From Pueribacillus sp041725775 (GTDB lineage Bacteria > Bacillota > Bacilli > Bacillales > UBA6769), in NCBI RefSeq assembly GCF_041725775.1, contig NZ_JBEUEL010000045.1, positions 1 to 17,965 on the forward strand: a stretch of 17,965 nt of DNA, in the 5' to 3' direction. This document shows positions 6,873 through 13,590 of this stretch, in pieces (within the stretch, counting starts at the first letter, position 1; each line of letters starts with the position of its first letter). The notes beneath the pieces are model-generated. The model did no database searches and had not been told where the DNA came from. It saw nothing but the letters and a program-made list of their open reading frames with translations. The translations under genes and the position numbers were made by a program.

Positions 6873-7121
6873 CGTACTGTCAAAAGTTTTTTAATGAAAA
6901 ACTGTAAAACCCTTGGTATTAATGAACTTAAGGGCAAAAAGTGTTCTCCTCCCCTTTATGAGAGGAGATACTGAGGCTTTACATTGAGTGACGAGAATGA
7001 TAGACTATAAAGCCTTACGCAACAAGGATTGCTGCGTCTTTTCGTAAACAGTCATGCTCGTGGAGGCTCAATGTCAAGCCTTCAATTTTCGGAGAGTTTT
7101 CATAAATCTTTTGACGTTAGC
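6873..7121. mobile_element. MITE-like 249-bp inverted-repeat element in the metK leader
   Basis: The 8-bp word CACGACAT occurs at 6865-6872 and again at 7122-7129 in the same orientation, like a target-site duplication. The ends between them are inverted repeats: GTCAAAAG with a following ATGAAAA block near the left end (from 6879) and the complement CTTTTGAC at the right end (to about 7114). A second inverted pair lies inside: GGCTTTACATTGAG (6975-6988) with CTCAATGTCAAGCC (7067-7080), and ACGCA/TGCGT close to the centre (7017-7021 and 7033-7037). No ORF of note is present. It looks like a non-autonomous transposon remnant; the parent IS family is not known, though an 8-bp duplication fits several IS families. 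Confidence 0.6.
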
Positions 7122-7181
7122 CACGACATTATTACTTTTGCCTAATGTTACTTGATTTAAATCTACGTCCACCGGTTAAAA

Positions 7182-7216
7182 TAAAAAAGACCTTTCCTAT
7201 CGATGAGGAAAAGGTC
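7182..7216 (-). terminator. Intrinsic terminator of the S-box expression platform
   Basis: On the minus strand GACCTTTTCCT (7216-7206) pairs with AGGAAAGGTC (7198-7189) with one bulge, followed at once by TTTTTTATTTT. It stands about 20 nt after the aptamer, as expected for a SAM-off transcriptional switch. Confidence 0.88.
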
Positions 7217-7237
7217 AATCGTTATTATGCCTTTCAC

Positions 7238-7327
7238 CTCTTATCTATCAGGTTAGCACCTTCTCACAAAACCGTGCAGGTTGCCGGGCTTCACAGGGCC
7301 TGTCCCTCCGCCATCTCTGGATAAGAG
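7238..7327 (-). ncRNA. SAM-I (S-box) riboswitch aptamer of metK
   Basis: Read on the minus strand, P1 is formed by CTCTTATC (7327-7320) and GATAAGAG (7245-7238). Between them lie the conserved S-box elements: CCAGAGATGGCGGAGGGA, then GGCCCTGTGAAGCCC, then GGCAACC, and a late GGTGCTAACC. The order and spacing match the class that binds SAM. It is followed by an intrinsic terminator and, far downstream, metK, so it should shut off metK when SAM is high. Confidence 0.95.
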
Positions 7328-7340
7328 TATCCGATGATTA

Positions 7341-7369
7341 ATACTAGCGTAGAAAATCGTGAAAGTCAA
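7341..7369 (-). promoter_or_regulatory. Sigma-A promoter of the S-box/metK transcript
   Basis: Minus-strand TTGACT (7364-7369) and TAGTAT (7341-7346) with 17-nt spacing. The predicted start falls only a few nucleotides before the aptamer P1 helix. Confidence 0.75.
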
Positions 7370-7505
7370 ATCTTTATCATACATACTAAAAGATAGAATG
7401 AAATCAAATGCACGGATAACGGATAATAAATTGTGCCTTTTCAAGAATTGTTCAAATTTCATTCATAAAAAAGCACGAAACTAACATATTTAGTATAGAC
7501 TATTT

Positions 7506-7523
7506 TATGATATATGTTATACT
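7506..7523 (+). promoter_or_regulatory. pckA -10 region with CcpN-like operators
   Basis: TATGATATATGTTATACT holds two overlapping matches to the CcpN motif TRTGHYATAYW (recalled from B. subtilis gapB/pckA studies): 7513-7523 matches fully and 7506-7516 at 10 of 11 positions. The candidate -10, TATACT (7518-7523), lies within the first, so a bound repressor would block the promoter. Glycolytic repression of gluconeogenesis would follow. Confidence 0.55.
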
Positions 7524-7545
7524 AATTCACAAATCAATATGAATG

Positions 7546-7565
7546 AATAGCATAAACATGCTATT
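7546..7565 (+). repeat. Perfect stem-loop in the pckA leader
   Basis: AATAGCAT (7546-7553) and ATGCTATT (7558-7565) around a 4-nt loop, between the predicted transcript start and the pckA SD. It could stabilise the 5' end or be an operator; nothing decides between them. Confidence 0.5.
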
Positions 7566-7606
7566 TAGTTTGAAATAAGACTCTAAAAAAGGATGGTTAT
7601 GTAAAG

Positions 7607-9193
7607 ATGAACACCACTCACGTTACTTCAACGCTTCTTGATGAGCTTATCAAAAGCGAAAAAACGCATAAAGATTTATCAACTCCTCAACTCGTTGAAA
7701 AAGCGTTAGAAAGAAATGAAGGCAAACTAACATCAACAGGAGCGCTTCAAGTAACCACTGGAAAGTATACTGGACGTTCTCCAAAAGATAAATTTATCGT
7801 ACAAGATCATTCCGTCATGGATAAAGTCGATTGGGGTAGCGTGAACCAGCCAATTAGCCCAGAAACGTTTGAAAACCTATACGAAAAAGTTCTAAAACAT
7901 TTGCAACAGCAAGACGAACTGTTTCTTTTCAGAGGATTTGCAGGTGCTGACAAAACATACCGTATGCCAATCACAGTCATAAACGAATACGCCTGGCACA
8001 ATTTATTTTCACGGCAATTATTCATTCGACCAAAACTAGAAGAGTTAAAAAATCATAGTGCTGAATTTACTGTCATTTCTGCTCCTAGCTTCAAAGCTGA
8101 TCCTGAAGTGGACGGGACGAAATCTGAAACATTCATTATCATTTCTTTCGAAAAGCGCATCGTCCTCATTGGTGGAACCGAATACGCTGGAGAAATTAAA
8201 AAATCAATTTTCTCGATTATGAACTTCTTGCTCCCTGAGCAAAACATTATGTCTATGCACTGTTCAGCAAACGTAGGTGTGGAAGGTGACGTTGCTTTAT
8301 TCTTCGGCCTATCTGGTACAGGGAAAACTACACTATCCGCAGATCCAAATCGTCAGCTAATTGGAGATGACGAGCACGGCTGGTCGAACAATGGCGTCTT
8401 TAATATTGAAGGGGGTTGCTACGCAAAAACAGTAAACCTTTCCGAAGAAAAAGAGCCACAAATTTACAACGCAATAAAATTTGGCACCGTGTTAGAAAAC
8501 GTCATTATTAACGGCGATACGAGGGAAGCAGATTACGACGATACTTCGTTAACAGAAAATACGAGAGCCGCATATTCAATCGATAAAATTCCAAACATCG
8601 TAGAGCCAAGCATCGCCGGTCACCCGAATACGATTATTTTCTTAACTGCAGACGCATTCGGTGTGCTTCCTCCAATTAGTAAGTTAACGAAGGAACAAGC
8701 AATGTACCATTTCTTATCTGGTTACACGAGCAAACTTGCTGGAACTGAACGGGGCATAACTGAGCCCGAAGCCACATTCTCAACTTGCTTTGGTTCTCCA
8801 TTTTTACCGCTGCCAGCATACCGCTATGCCGAAATGCTCGGTCAAAAAATTGATCAACACGAAGCAAAAGTATTTCTCGTTAATACAGGATGGAGTGGCG
8901 GTGGTTATGGTACAGGTGAACGTATGAAACTTGCCTATACAAGAGCTATGGTGCAGGCAGCGCTTGAAGGTGAGCTTGATTCTGTTGAAACAACAATGGA
9001 CCCATTCTTTGGGCTACACGTTCCAACACATTGCCCGGGAGTTCCTGATCACGTGTTACAACCGAAAAAAACATGGGCGGATCCGAATGCGTATGATAAA
9101 AAAGCGAAAGAACTTGCCCAACAATTTAAAGAGAACTTTAAGAAATTCGACAACATTTCTGATGACATTAAAAATGCCGGACCATTAGTTTAA
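7607..9193 (+). CDS. pckA: Phosphoenolpyruvate carboxykinase (ATP)
   Basis: 528 aa, the normal size of the ATP-dependent enzyme. It turns oxaloacetate and ATP into phosphoenolpyruvate, CO2 and ADP, the entry to gluconeogenesis from TCA acids. The N-terminal TGKYTGRSPKDKF (about 51-63), the P-loop FGLSGTGKTTLSAD (233-246), the metal-binding LIGDDEHGW (251-259) and the late NTGWSGGGYGTGERM are all present. ATG 7607 is preceded by AAAGGATGG; a stop follows an earlier ATG (7599-7604), which fixes the start. It is divergent from metK with a 779-nt gap taken up by the metK leader and both promoters. CcpN-like sites over the -10 suggest repression on sugars. Confidence 0.98.
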   Translation: MNTTHVTSTLLDELIKSEKTHKDLSTPQLVEKALERNEGKLTSTGALQVTTGKYTGRSPKDKFIVQDHSVMDKVDWGSVNQPISPETFENLYEKVLKHLQQQDELFLFRGFAGADKTYRMPITVINEYAWHNLFSRQLFIRPKLEELKNHSAEFTVISAPSFKADPEVDGTKSETFIIISFEKRIVLIGGTEYAGEIKKSIFSIMNFLLPEQNIMSMHCSANVGVEGDVALFFGLSGTGKTTLSADPNRQLIGDDEHGWSNNGVFNIEGGCYAKTVNLSEEKEPQIYNAIKFGTVLENVIINGDTREADYDDTSLTENTRAAYSIDKIPNIVEPSIAGHPNTIIFLTADAFGVLPPISKLTKEQAMYHFLSGYTSKLAGTERGITEPEATFSTCFGSPFLPLPAYRYAEMLGQKIDQHEAKVFLVNTGWSGGGYGTGERMKLAYTRAMVQAALEGELDSVETTMDPFFGLHVPTHCPGVPDHVLQPKKTWADPNAYDKKAKELAQQFKENFKKFDNISDDIKNAGPLV

Positions 9194-9206
9194 ACTAAAA
9201 CAACTC

Positions 9207-9236
9207 AAAAACTCATCCTTCAAAGGATGAGTTTTT
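9207..9236. terminator. Bidirectional terminator between pckA and the Nudix gene
   Basis: AAAAACTCATCCTT (9207-9220) pairs with AAGGATGAGTTTTT (9223-9236) and is followed by more T residues; the mirrored A-run serves the other strand. The minus-strand gene ends inside it. Confidence 0.88.
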
Positions 9237-9690
9237 TTATCCGTTGTAAACTGTAACTAAGCACGCCATCTTTCATAATAAAACTAAAACGGTGGTCCGA
9301 TTTAATTTGTTTAGGTAATTTTTTCAAAAGGACGGGACCCCTCGTTTCAAAATAGTCATCCTTTCGTTGTAACGATTCAATATGAGCAAAATAAATGTTC
9401 TTAATGATCGTTTCCGCCTTACCCTCAACTTTATATTGCCCGAGATAAACGATCGATTGAACGATGCCTCCCGTCTCCTCATTCACCTCACGAATGGCCG
9501 CTTCAATCGGTGTCTCTCCATCTTCCACTTTTCCACCAGGAAATTCAAGCCCTCTGCTGCGATGTTCTGTAAGAAGCCATTGCTCAGAATATCTGCAAAT
9601 GATCCAGACATGTCGCGGATCATTCGAAAAAGGATGTTTTTCAAAACAAAGCTGTACTTTATTCCTATAATAATCAGAAAATGTAATCAT
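9220..9690 (-). CDS. ytkD: YtkD-like Nudix hydrolase
   Basis: 156 aa. The Nudix box Gx5Ex7REUxEExGU is complete: Gly53, Glu59, Arg67-Glu68, Glu71-Glu72 and Gly74. The N-terminus (FSDYYRNKVQL, HVWIICRY) and C-terminus (YFETRGPVLLKKLP, FSFIMKDGVL) resemble B. subtilis YtkD, which cleaves 8-oxo-dGTP and other NTPs and so limits oxidative mutagenesis. SD GAGAGGT stands about 9 nt before ATG. It converges on pckA, and the two share a terminator. Substrate is inferred from family resemblance only. Confidence 0.88.
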   Translation of the reverse strand: MITFSDYYRNKVQLCFEKHPFSNDPRHVWIICRYSEQWLLTEHRSRGLEFPGGKVEDGETPIEAAIREVNEETGGIVQSIVYLGQYKVEGKAETIIKNIYFAHIESLQRKDDYFETRGPVLLKKLPKQIKSDHRFSFIMKDGVLSYSLQRIKKLIL

Positions 9691-9769
9691 GATAGTAATA
9701 CCTCTCGAAAAGCAATAGTTATTCTATTGTACGTGAGGTGCTAAACAAAAATCCAGAAATCCGAACATG

Positions 9770-10135
9770 TTATTCAATTTCTTGTGCATGTTCACTTTGA
9801 TTTATAATCGTCAAAATTCCTGCAATAATAAGTAAAAAAGCAGGAATGACATAATAAAGAGACATTGAAACGATACCTCCAACAGCTGAAATCAGCATGA
9901 GAAAACAAGCGGTTAGTTCCTTTTGTCTTTTTAAAAGGAAACATCCAAATAGTGCAATGATAGAAAAAAGGATGCCAGAGATGCCCATTGCATGACTGTA
10001 GAGCTTCATATCAATTAAATTTCCTATTGGACTCATCGTGACTATGACTATAATAAGCCCAAGGAAACCACCCGTAACACCTAAATAAAATGCCCTTTTT
10101 AAGCGCAATGCTTTTTCCCTCATTTCAGAATACAA
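9770..10135 (-). CDS. Four-helix membrane protein of unknown function
   Basis: About 121 aa with four hydrophobic segments near residues 15-35, 50-67, 75-92 and 93-111, a short basic N-terminus (MREKALRLKRA) and an acidic C-terminus ending EHAQEIE. No enzymatic or binding motif is visible. The start is uncertain: TTG at 10133-10135 has an SD (GGTGAT, 9 nt away), while the in-frame ATG four codons later (10121-10123) has none. A weak minus-strand promoter (TTGATA, 17-nt spacer, TAAGTA) may lie just upstream. It stands alone between the Nudix and PBP genes, about 110 nt from the latter on the same strand. Not recognised. Confidence 0.65.
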   Translation of the reverse strand: MYSEMREKALRLKRAFYLGVTGGFLGLIIVIVTMSPIGNLIDMKLYSHAMGISGILFSIIALFGCFLLKRQKELTACFLMLISAVGGIVSMSLYYVIPAFLLIIAGILTIINQSEHAQEIE

Positions 10136-10245
10136 AAGTAAACGATCACCGTATACTTATTCATTATTATGGAAAATATCAAGTTTTCTTTAAAAGTCGA
10201 AAAAATGATCCACGTCATGATCAGAAGTGTAAAACTTTGGAAAAC

Positions 10246-12300
10246 CTAATCATCTTCAGATACTGACTTATCTTTTTGATTATGCTGATTCAACGTGTAT
10301 GGTTTGTCTTTCAATTCATAGTATGCTTTTACGATATCTTGACCAATTCGATGAGTAATGCCAGCCCCCGCATTTTTTCTAACGTTTGGGACTACGACTG
10401 AAAATGCGATTTCGGGATCATCGTACGGTGCATAACCGACGAAAAGCAAATTCTCAAGTCCACTTCCTTTTCTTCCGACTTCAGCTGTACCTGTTTTCCC
10501 AGCTACGTTAAGCCCTCTATAATAACTCCTCGCGGTTCCAGATGAACCGTTGACAACTCTATAAAATCCTTGCTGGACACGCTTAATGTGCTCAGAGCTC
10601 GCATTCAAGCGATTTAATACTTCTGGTTCAATTCGTTTTATAAGTTTCCCTTGTTCATCACCATTTGGATTCGCTTCGCGAATTTCCTTCACAAGGTGTA
10701 GCTTCATCCGGTCACCATTATTTGCAATCGTCGATACATATTGAGCAAGCTGCAGTGGTGTAAACGTATCATATTGTCCGATGCCATAGTCCATCACAAG
10801 ACCGATTTCGCTAAATGCTGAGCCTGAATACCCCGTTGCCTCATATGGGAGATCAATTCCCGTTTTTACCCCTAAACCAAATTGATGGAACCCTTCTCGA
10901 TATGTCTGAATGGCTTCATAATAAGCGGCTTCCCCTGACTTATCGCCAGTCCAGCATCGACAATCAAATCCATAACCAGCTAGCCTCATTCCAACGTAAA
11001 ACATATATACGTTTGAAGATTTTTCCAATGCCGTTATATCGTTTACAGTACCCATATTTCGATATGAACCTTTTTCAGTTCCATCAGGAAATCGTAATCG
11101 CCGATCATAAATCGTTTCCCCGGGCTGCATTACTCCATTCATAAATCCGGTAAGCACAGTCGCACCTTTTACAGAAGAACCTGGTTGGAATGCTTGTAAA
11201 TATGTACTTGATACGTCATCAACCATTTTTCCGCCACTTTGTTTTTTCCCAGTAAGCGACAACACTTCGCCCGTTTTCGGATTGACGACGACGGCGTATG
11301 CTCGAGATGCAGATCCCGTATTCCGAACATGTTTTTCAACGATTTTTTCAACTTCACGTTGAAAGTCCATGTCTACCGTAAGTATGAGTTCTTGACCACT
11401 TTTACCATCGACAACTAGCGGCTCATCAATCACGTCTCCTGATTTTTTCGTCACATATTTTCTCTTTTCTTTAATTCCGCTTAATACATCTTCATACTGT
11501 TCTTCAAGGCCACTCGTTCCAACTTCATCATTCAGATCATAGCCACGAACAGTGTAAAAGTCTTTGTTTTCTTTCGGAATTTTCCCCGTGCTTCCAAGGA
11601 TTCCACTGAGCGTATCACCGTAGGGATATACACGCTCTCCATCAGCTTGTACATCGATACCATCAAGCTCTGATAAATGTTCATTAATTTTTGCAAACTC
11701 TTGTTTCGTCACGCCTTCTTTAATGACCTGTTCTGACAGAGAGTATCCTGTATTCATCTCACGCCAAATCGCAGCGACTTCCAATTCTTCTTTCGTTATC
11801 GTTGCTAAATCTTCATCCGTGATTTTATCAAGCAATAATTCATACAGACCGTCTTCACCAACTTTTTCACGCTCTACATCTGTAATCTTTTCTTTAATTA
11901 AATTGTCTTGCCCTTTTAATACAATGTAAAAATCTTTCAGATCACGTTCTGTCACAGAATCTGTTTCTTTATCAATAAACGTCGCTAATAATTTTGCCGA
12001 CTCAAGAAGCCGTTCTCCTGATACACCTGGCTGTCTCGTATACACAAGATTGAATATCGGTTCATTATCGACGATTATATTTCCTTTTTTATCCTTTATA
12101 ACCCCTCTTGGAGTATTCGTTTTTGAAATGACATTTTCTGTTGCATCAGCATAGCGAAGAAACTTTTCCCCTTCAACAATTTGAATAATTCCAAGTCGTA
12201 AAATAAGTCCAGCGAACAAAAGGAAAACAAACAAAAATAGTATATTTACTCTCATTGGAAGTTGATTTTTCTTTTTTTTCTTCTTACGCATATGGTTCAA
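10246..12300 (-). CDS. pbpA: Class B penicillin-binding protein (PbpA/PBP2-type transpeptidase)
   Basis: 684 aa from the chosen start. It crosslinks peptidoglycan outside the membrane, in B. subtilis for cell elongation. An N-terminal run of lysines is followed by one membrane helix (about 18-38), the dimerisation domain with the TPRGVIKDKKGNIIVDN motif, and the transpeptidase domain with SxxK (Ser375-Lys378), SxN (Ser428-Asn430) and KTG (602-604). The upstream GTG at 12307-12309 lies inside the SD GAGGTGAT, so TTG at 12298-12300, 6 nt after it, is preferred; ATG at 12289-12291 is the alternative. An unusual CRC pair (Cys447, Cys449) sits between the SxN and KTG motifs. The family is sure; PbpA rather than PbpH is less so. 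Confidence 0.92.
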   Translation of the reverse strand: MNHMRKKKKKKNQLPMRVNILFLFVFLLFAGLILRLGIIQIVEGEKFLRYADATENVISKTNTPRGVIKDKKGNIIVDNEPIFNLVYTRQPGVSGERLLESAKLLATFIDKETDSVTERDLKDFYIVLKGQDNLIKEKITDVEREKVGEDGLYELLLDKITDEDLATITKEELEVAAIWREMNTGYSLSEQVIKEGVTKQEFAKINEHLSELDGIDVQADGERVYPYGDTLSGILGSTGKIPKENKDFYTVRGYDLNDEVGTSGLEEQYEDVLSGIKEKRKYVTKKSGDVIDEPLVVDGKSGQELILTVDMDFQREVEKIVEKHVRNTGSASRAYAVVVNPKTGEVLSLTGKKQSGGKMVDDVSSTYLQAFQPGSSVKGATVLTGFMNGVMQPGETIYDRRLRFPDGTEKGSYRNMGTVNDITALEKSSNVYMFYVGMRLAGYGFDCRCWTGDKSGEAAYYEAIQTYREGFHQFGLGVKTGIDLPYEATGYSGSAFSEIGLVMDYGIGQYDTFTPLQLAQYVSTIANNGDRMKLHLVKEIREANPNGDEQGKLIKRIEPEVLNRLNASSEHIKRVQQGFYRVVNGSSGTARSYYRGLNVAGKTGTAEVGRKGSGLENLLFVGYAPYDDPEIAFSVVVPNVRKNAGAGITHRIGQDIVKAYYELKDKPYTLNQHNQKDKSVSEDD

Positions 12301-12337
12301 ATCGATCACCTCTTTTTAACCATTCCTACCTCATTTT

Positions 12338-12352
12338 ATCTTATCATAAGAT
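12338..12352 (-). promoter_or_regulatory. 15-bp palindrome upstream of pbpA
   Basis: ATCTTATCATAAGAT is a perfect odd-centred palindrome 38-52 nt before the pbpA start. A minus-strand TATGAT (12343-12348) that could be a -10 lies inside it. It may be an operator; no regulator is known to me for it. Confidence 0.35.
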
Positions 12353-12502
12353 TTTTACCTTGTACCTAAAAAAACATTAGATCTTAAACGACTGCGACCA
12401 TTAAATTTAAGTCAATATATTTCCGCGTTTGTCCCTATCAATATTTAGGTAAATACATATGATTTAGTGTAGGCTATTATCGAACTACGAGGAGGAATCG
12501 TT

Positions 12503-12832
12503 ATGCAACAACCTGAACATTTTCCAGAACCTCATACGAATGAATGGAACGATTACACAGGGGATGACCAACGAAGCTTTTTAGGCGGATTTGCTGGTGG
12601 TTTAGCAGGAGGTCTATTAGGTGATTATCTATTTGACGGTTACGGCGGTTATCCTGGTGGTTATGGAGGATACGGTTGGTACGGTGGATATCCTGGTGGA
12701 TTTAGCGGGTATCCAGGCTTCGGCTATGGCAGAAGACCATATTATGGCTACGGTAGATCCCCATATTGGTATGGAGGATACTACGGTGGCTATGGGAGAA
12801 GGCCATACGGACGCCCACGTCCCCATTGGTAA
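12503..12832 (+). CDS. Gly/Tyr-rich small protein, possible spore or envelope protein
   Basis: 109 aa. A polar N-terminus (MQQPEHFPEPHTNEWNDYTGDDQRS) is followed by a short GFAGGLAGGLLGDYLF segment (about 29-44) and then by repeats of GGY, GYGG and GYPG to the C-terminus, which becomes Arg/Pro-rich and ends PRPHW. Such Gly/Tyr-rich proteins in Bacillaceae are often coat proteins or self-associating surface proteins, but I do not recognise a specific one. SD GAGGAGGAA is strong. The segment CATATGATT at about 12458-12466 is reminiscent of a mother-cell sigma -10 element, which is only suggestive. It is divergent from pbpA and followed by a hairpin. Confidence 0.75.
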   Translation: MQQPEHFPEPHTNEWNDYTGDDQRSFLGGFAGGLAGGLLGDYLFDGYGGYPGGYGGYGWYGGYPGGFSGYPGFGYGRRPYYGYGRSPYWYGGYYGGYGRRPYGRPRPHW

Positions 12833-12844
12833 GCATATAACAAA

Positions 12845-12878
12845 AATGACAACGGTCTGCTTTTGGACCGTTGTCATT
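12845..12878. terminator. Hairpin shared by the Gly/Tyr-rich and CxxC genes
   Basis: AATGACAACGGTC (12845-12857) pairs perfectly with GACCGTTGTCATT (12866-12878), loop 8 nt. The minus strand continues as TTTTTG, so it is the better terminator for the CxxC gene, whose stop codon lies inside the stem; on the plus strand the T-tract is weak. Confidence 0.8.
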
Positions 12879-13035
12879 CTACTTTCTCGAGTGCAATATC
12901 CTCTCCAATATCACGATACTTTTCCTTTAACAGCATCATACACCACTCATGACCGGCATACCATTTTCCTTTTTGAAAAATGAACAAATCTCCTTTTACT
13001 TCTTTATAACATTTATCACAATAAATTTTCACCAT
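12874..13035 (-). CDS. Small CxxC protein of unknown function
   Basis: 53 aa: MVKIYCDKCYKEVKGDLFIF at the start, with Cys6 and Cys9 as a CxxC pair and a third Cys at 32 (HEWC), then a charged helix-like end (LLKEKYRDIGEDIALEKVE). The pattern suggests a small metal-binding or zinc-ribbon-like domain, but only three cysteines are seen, with His29 as a possible fourth ligand. The SD GGGGTGA is very close to ATG 13035 and better spaced for the following GTG (13030-13032), so the start may be one codon later. Coding is supported by the SD, a fitting stop inside a terminator and plausible composition. Function unknown. Confidence 0.65.
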   Translation of the reverse strand: MVKIYCDKCYKEVKGDLFIFQKGKWYAGHEWCMMLLKEKYRDIGEDIALEKVE

Positions 13036-13163
13036 CTTCACCCCATACATTCCGTTTTTTTTCTATTTTATCCTTTTTTAACAAAAGACAAACCTCACCT
13101 CCAAATAAAATAAATTTGTGACAAAACGGTTAACGCGATAACTGTCTTTCTTTGTCGTATGTA

Positions 13164-13192
13164 TTTACAAAAAATTTAGCATCCTTTACATT
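13164..13192 (+). promoter_or_regulatory. Candidate sigma-A promoter of the Spo0E-like gene
   Basis: TTTACA (13164-13169) and TACATT (13187-13192) with 17-nt spacing, about 50 nt before the start codon. A one-mismatch 0A-box-like TGTCGTA (13153-13159) lies just upstream, which is weak evidence for Spo0A control. Confidence 0.5.
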
Positions 13193-13244
13193 ATTACTAA
13201 AAGAGAAATAATATGAATGATTTGTAAAGGGGATTTTTTGCAAA

Positions 13245-13421
13245 ATGCCAGTTGCACGAAAAAAGCAAGTGAATCACATGCTGTTTTCCATTGAAAATAA
13301 AAGAAAAGAAATGATATTATCTGGAAAGAAAACAGGGTTAACAAGTAAGGAAACATTAAAATACAGCATGGAATTGGACAAGCTCATTTATTCCTATCAA
13401 ATTCAACTAATTAATAAGTGA
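13245..13421 (+). CDS. Spo0E-family aspartyl-phosphate phosphatase
   Basis: 58 aa. The protein has the two-helix plan of the Spo0E family: a first helix (about 8-25, FSIENKRKEMIL) and a second helix with the family signature SxELD as YSMELDKLIYSYQ (40-52). In B. subtilis, Spo0E, YisI and YnzD remove the phosphate from Spo0A~P and so delay sporulation and matrix expression; the Asp of the signature matters for activity. SD AAAGGGGA lies 11 nt before ATG, slightly far. A terminator follows, so it is monocistronic. Which Spo0E paralogue this is cannot be told. Confidence 0.85.
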   Translation: MPVARKKQVNHMLFSIENKRKEMILSGKKTGLTSKETLKYSMELDKLIYSYQIQLINK

Positions 13422-13433
13422 GTCCGTGAAATC

Positions 13434-13464
13434 AAACTTACCTCATTGGTAAGTTTCTTTCTTT
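13434..13464 (+). terminator. Terminator after the Spo0E-like gene
   Basis: AAACTTACC (13434-13442) pairs with GGTAAGTTT (13448-13456), loop TCATT, followed by CTTTCTTT. Confidence 0.85.
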
Positions 13465-13505
13465 ATATAATCAAACACAAATGCCTAACAATCCATCTAG
13501 TATTT

Positions 13506-13534
13506 TTGACTCATGTCATTGTATGTACTATAAT
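13506..13534 (+). promoter_or_regulatory. Sigma-A promoter of the MFS/diguanylate cyclase pair
   Basis: TTGACT (13506-13511) and a perfect TATAAT (13529-13534) with 17-nt spacing, about 57 nt before the preferred GTG start. Confidence 0.8.
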
Positions 13535-13590
13535 AAAAAGGAAAAATTTGAATTTTTTTAATGTTGGCATTTGCAAAAGGAGATTTTTAC

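Noticed and set aside
7253..7462. Minus-strand open frame of 69 codons
   Set aside because: It runs through the S-box aptamer and the metK promoter, and has no SD. The RNA structure explains the sequence.
12621..12800. Tandem DNA repeat or CRISPR-like array
   Set aside because: The periodicity comes from GGY/GYGG codons; repeat units vary and there are no spacers.
12621..12983. Open frames on both strands over the Gly/Tyr-rich gene
   Set aside because: Repeat-driven composition keeps other frames open; they lack SDs and look unlike proteins.
13561..13590. ATG start for the MFS protein
   Set aside because: The only good SD lies after this ATG and before the GTG at 13591.
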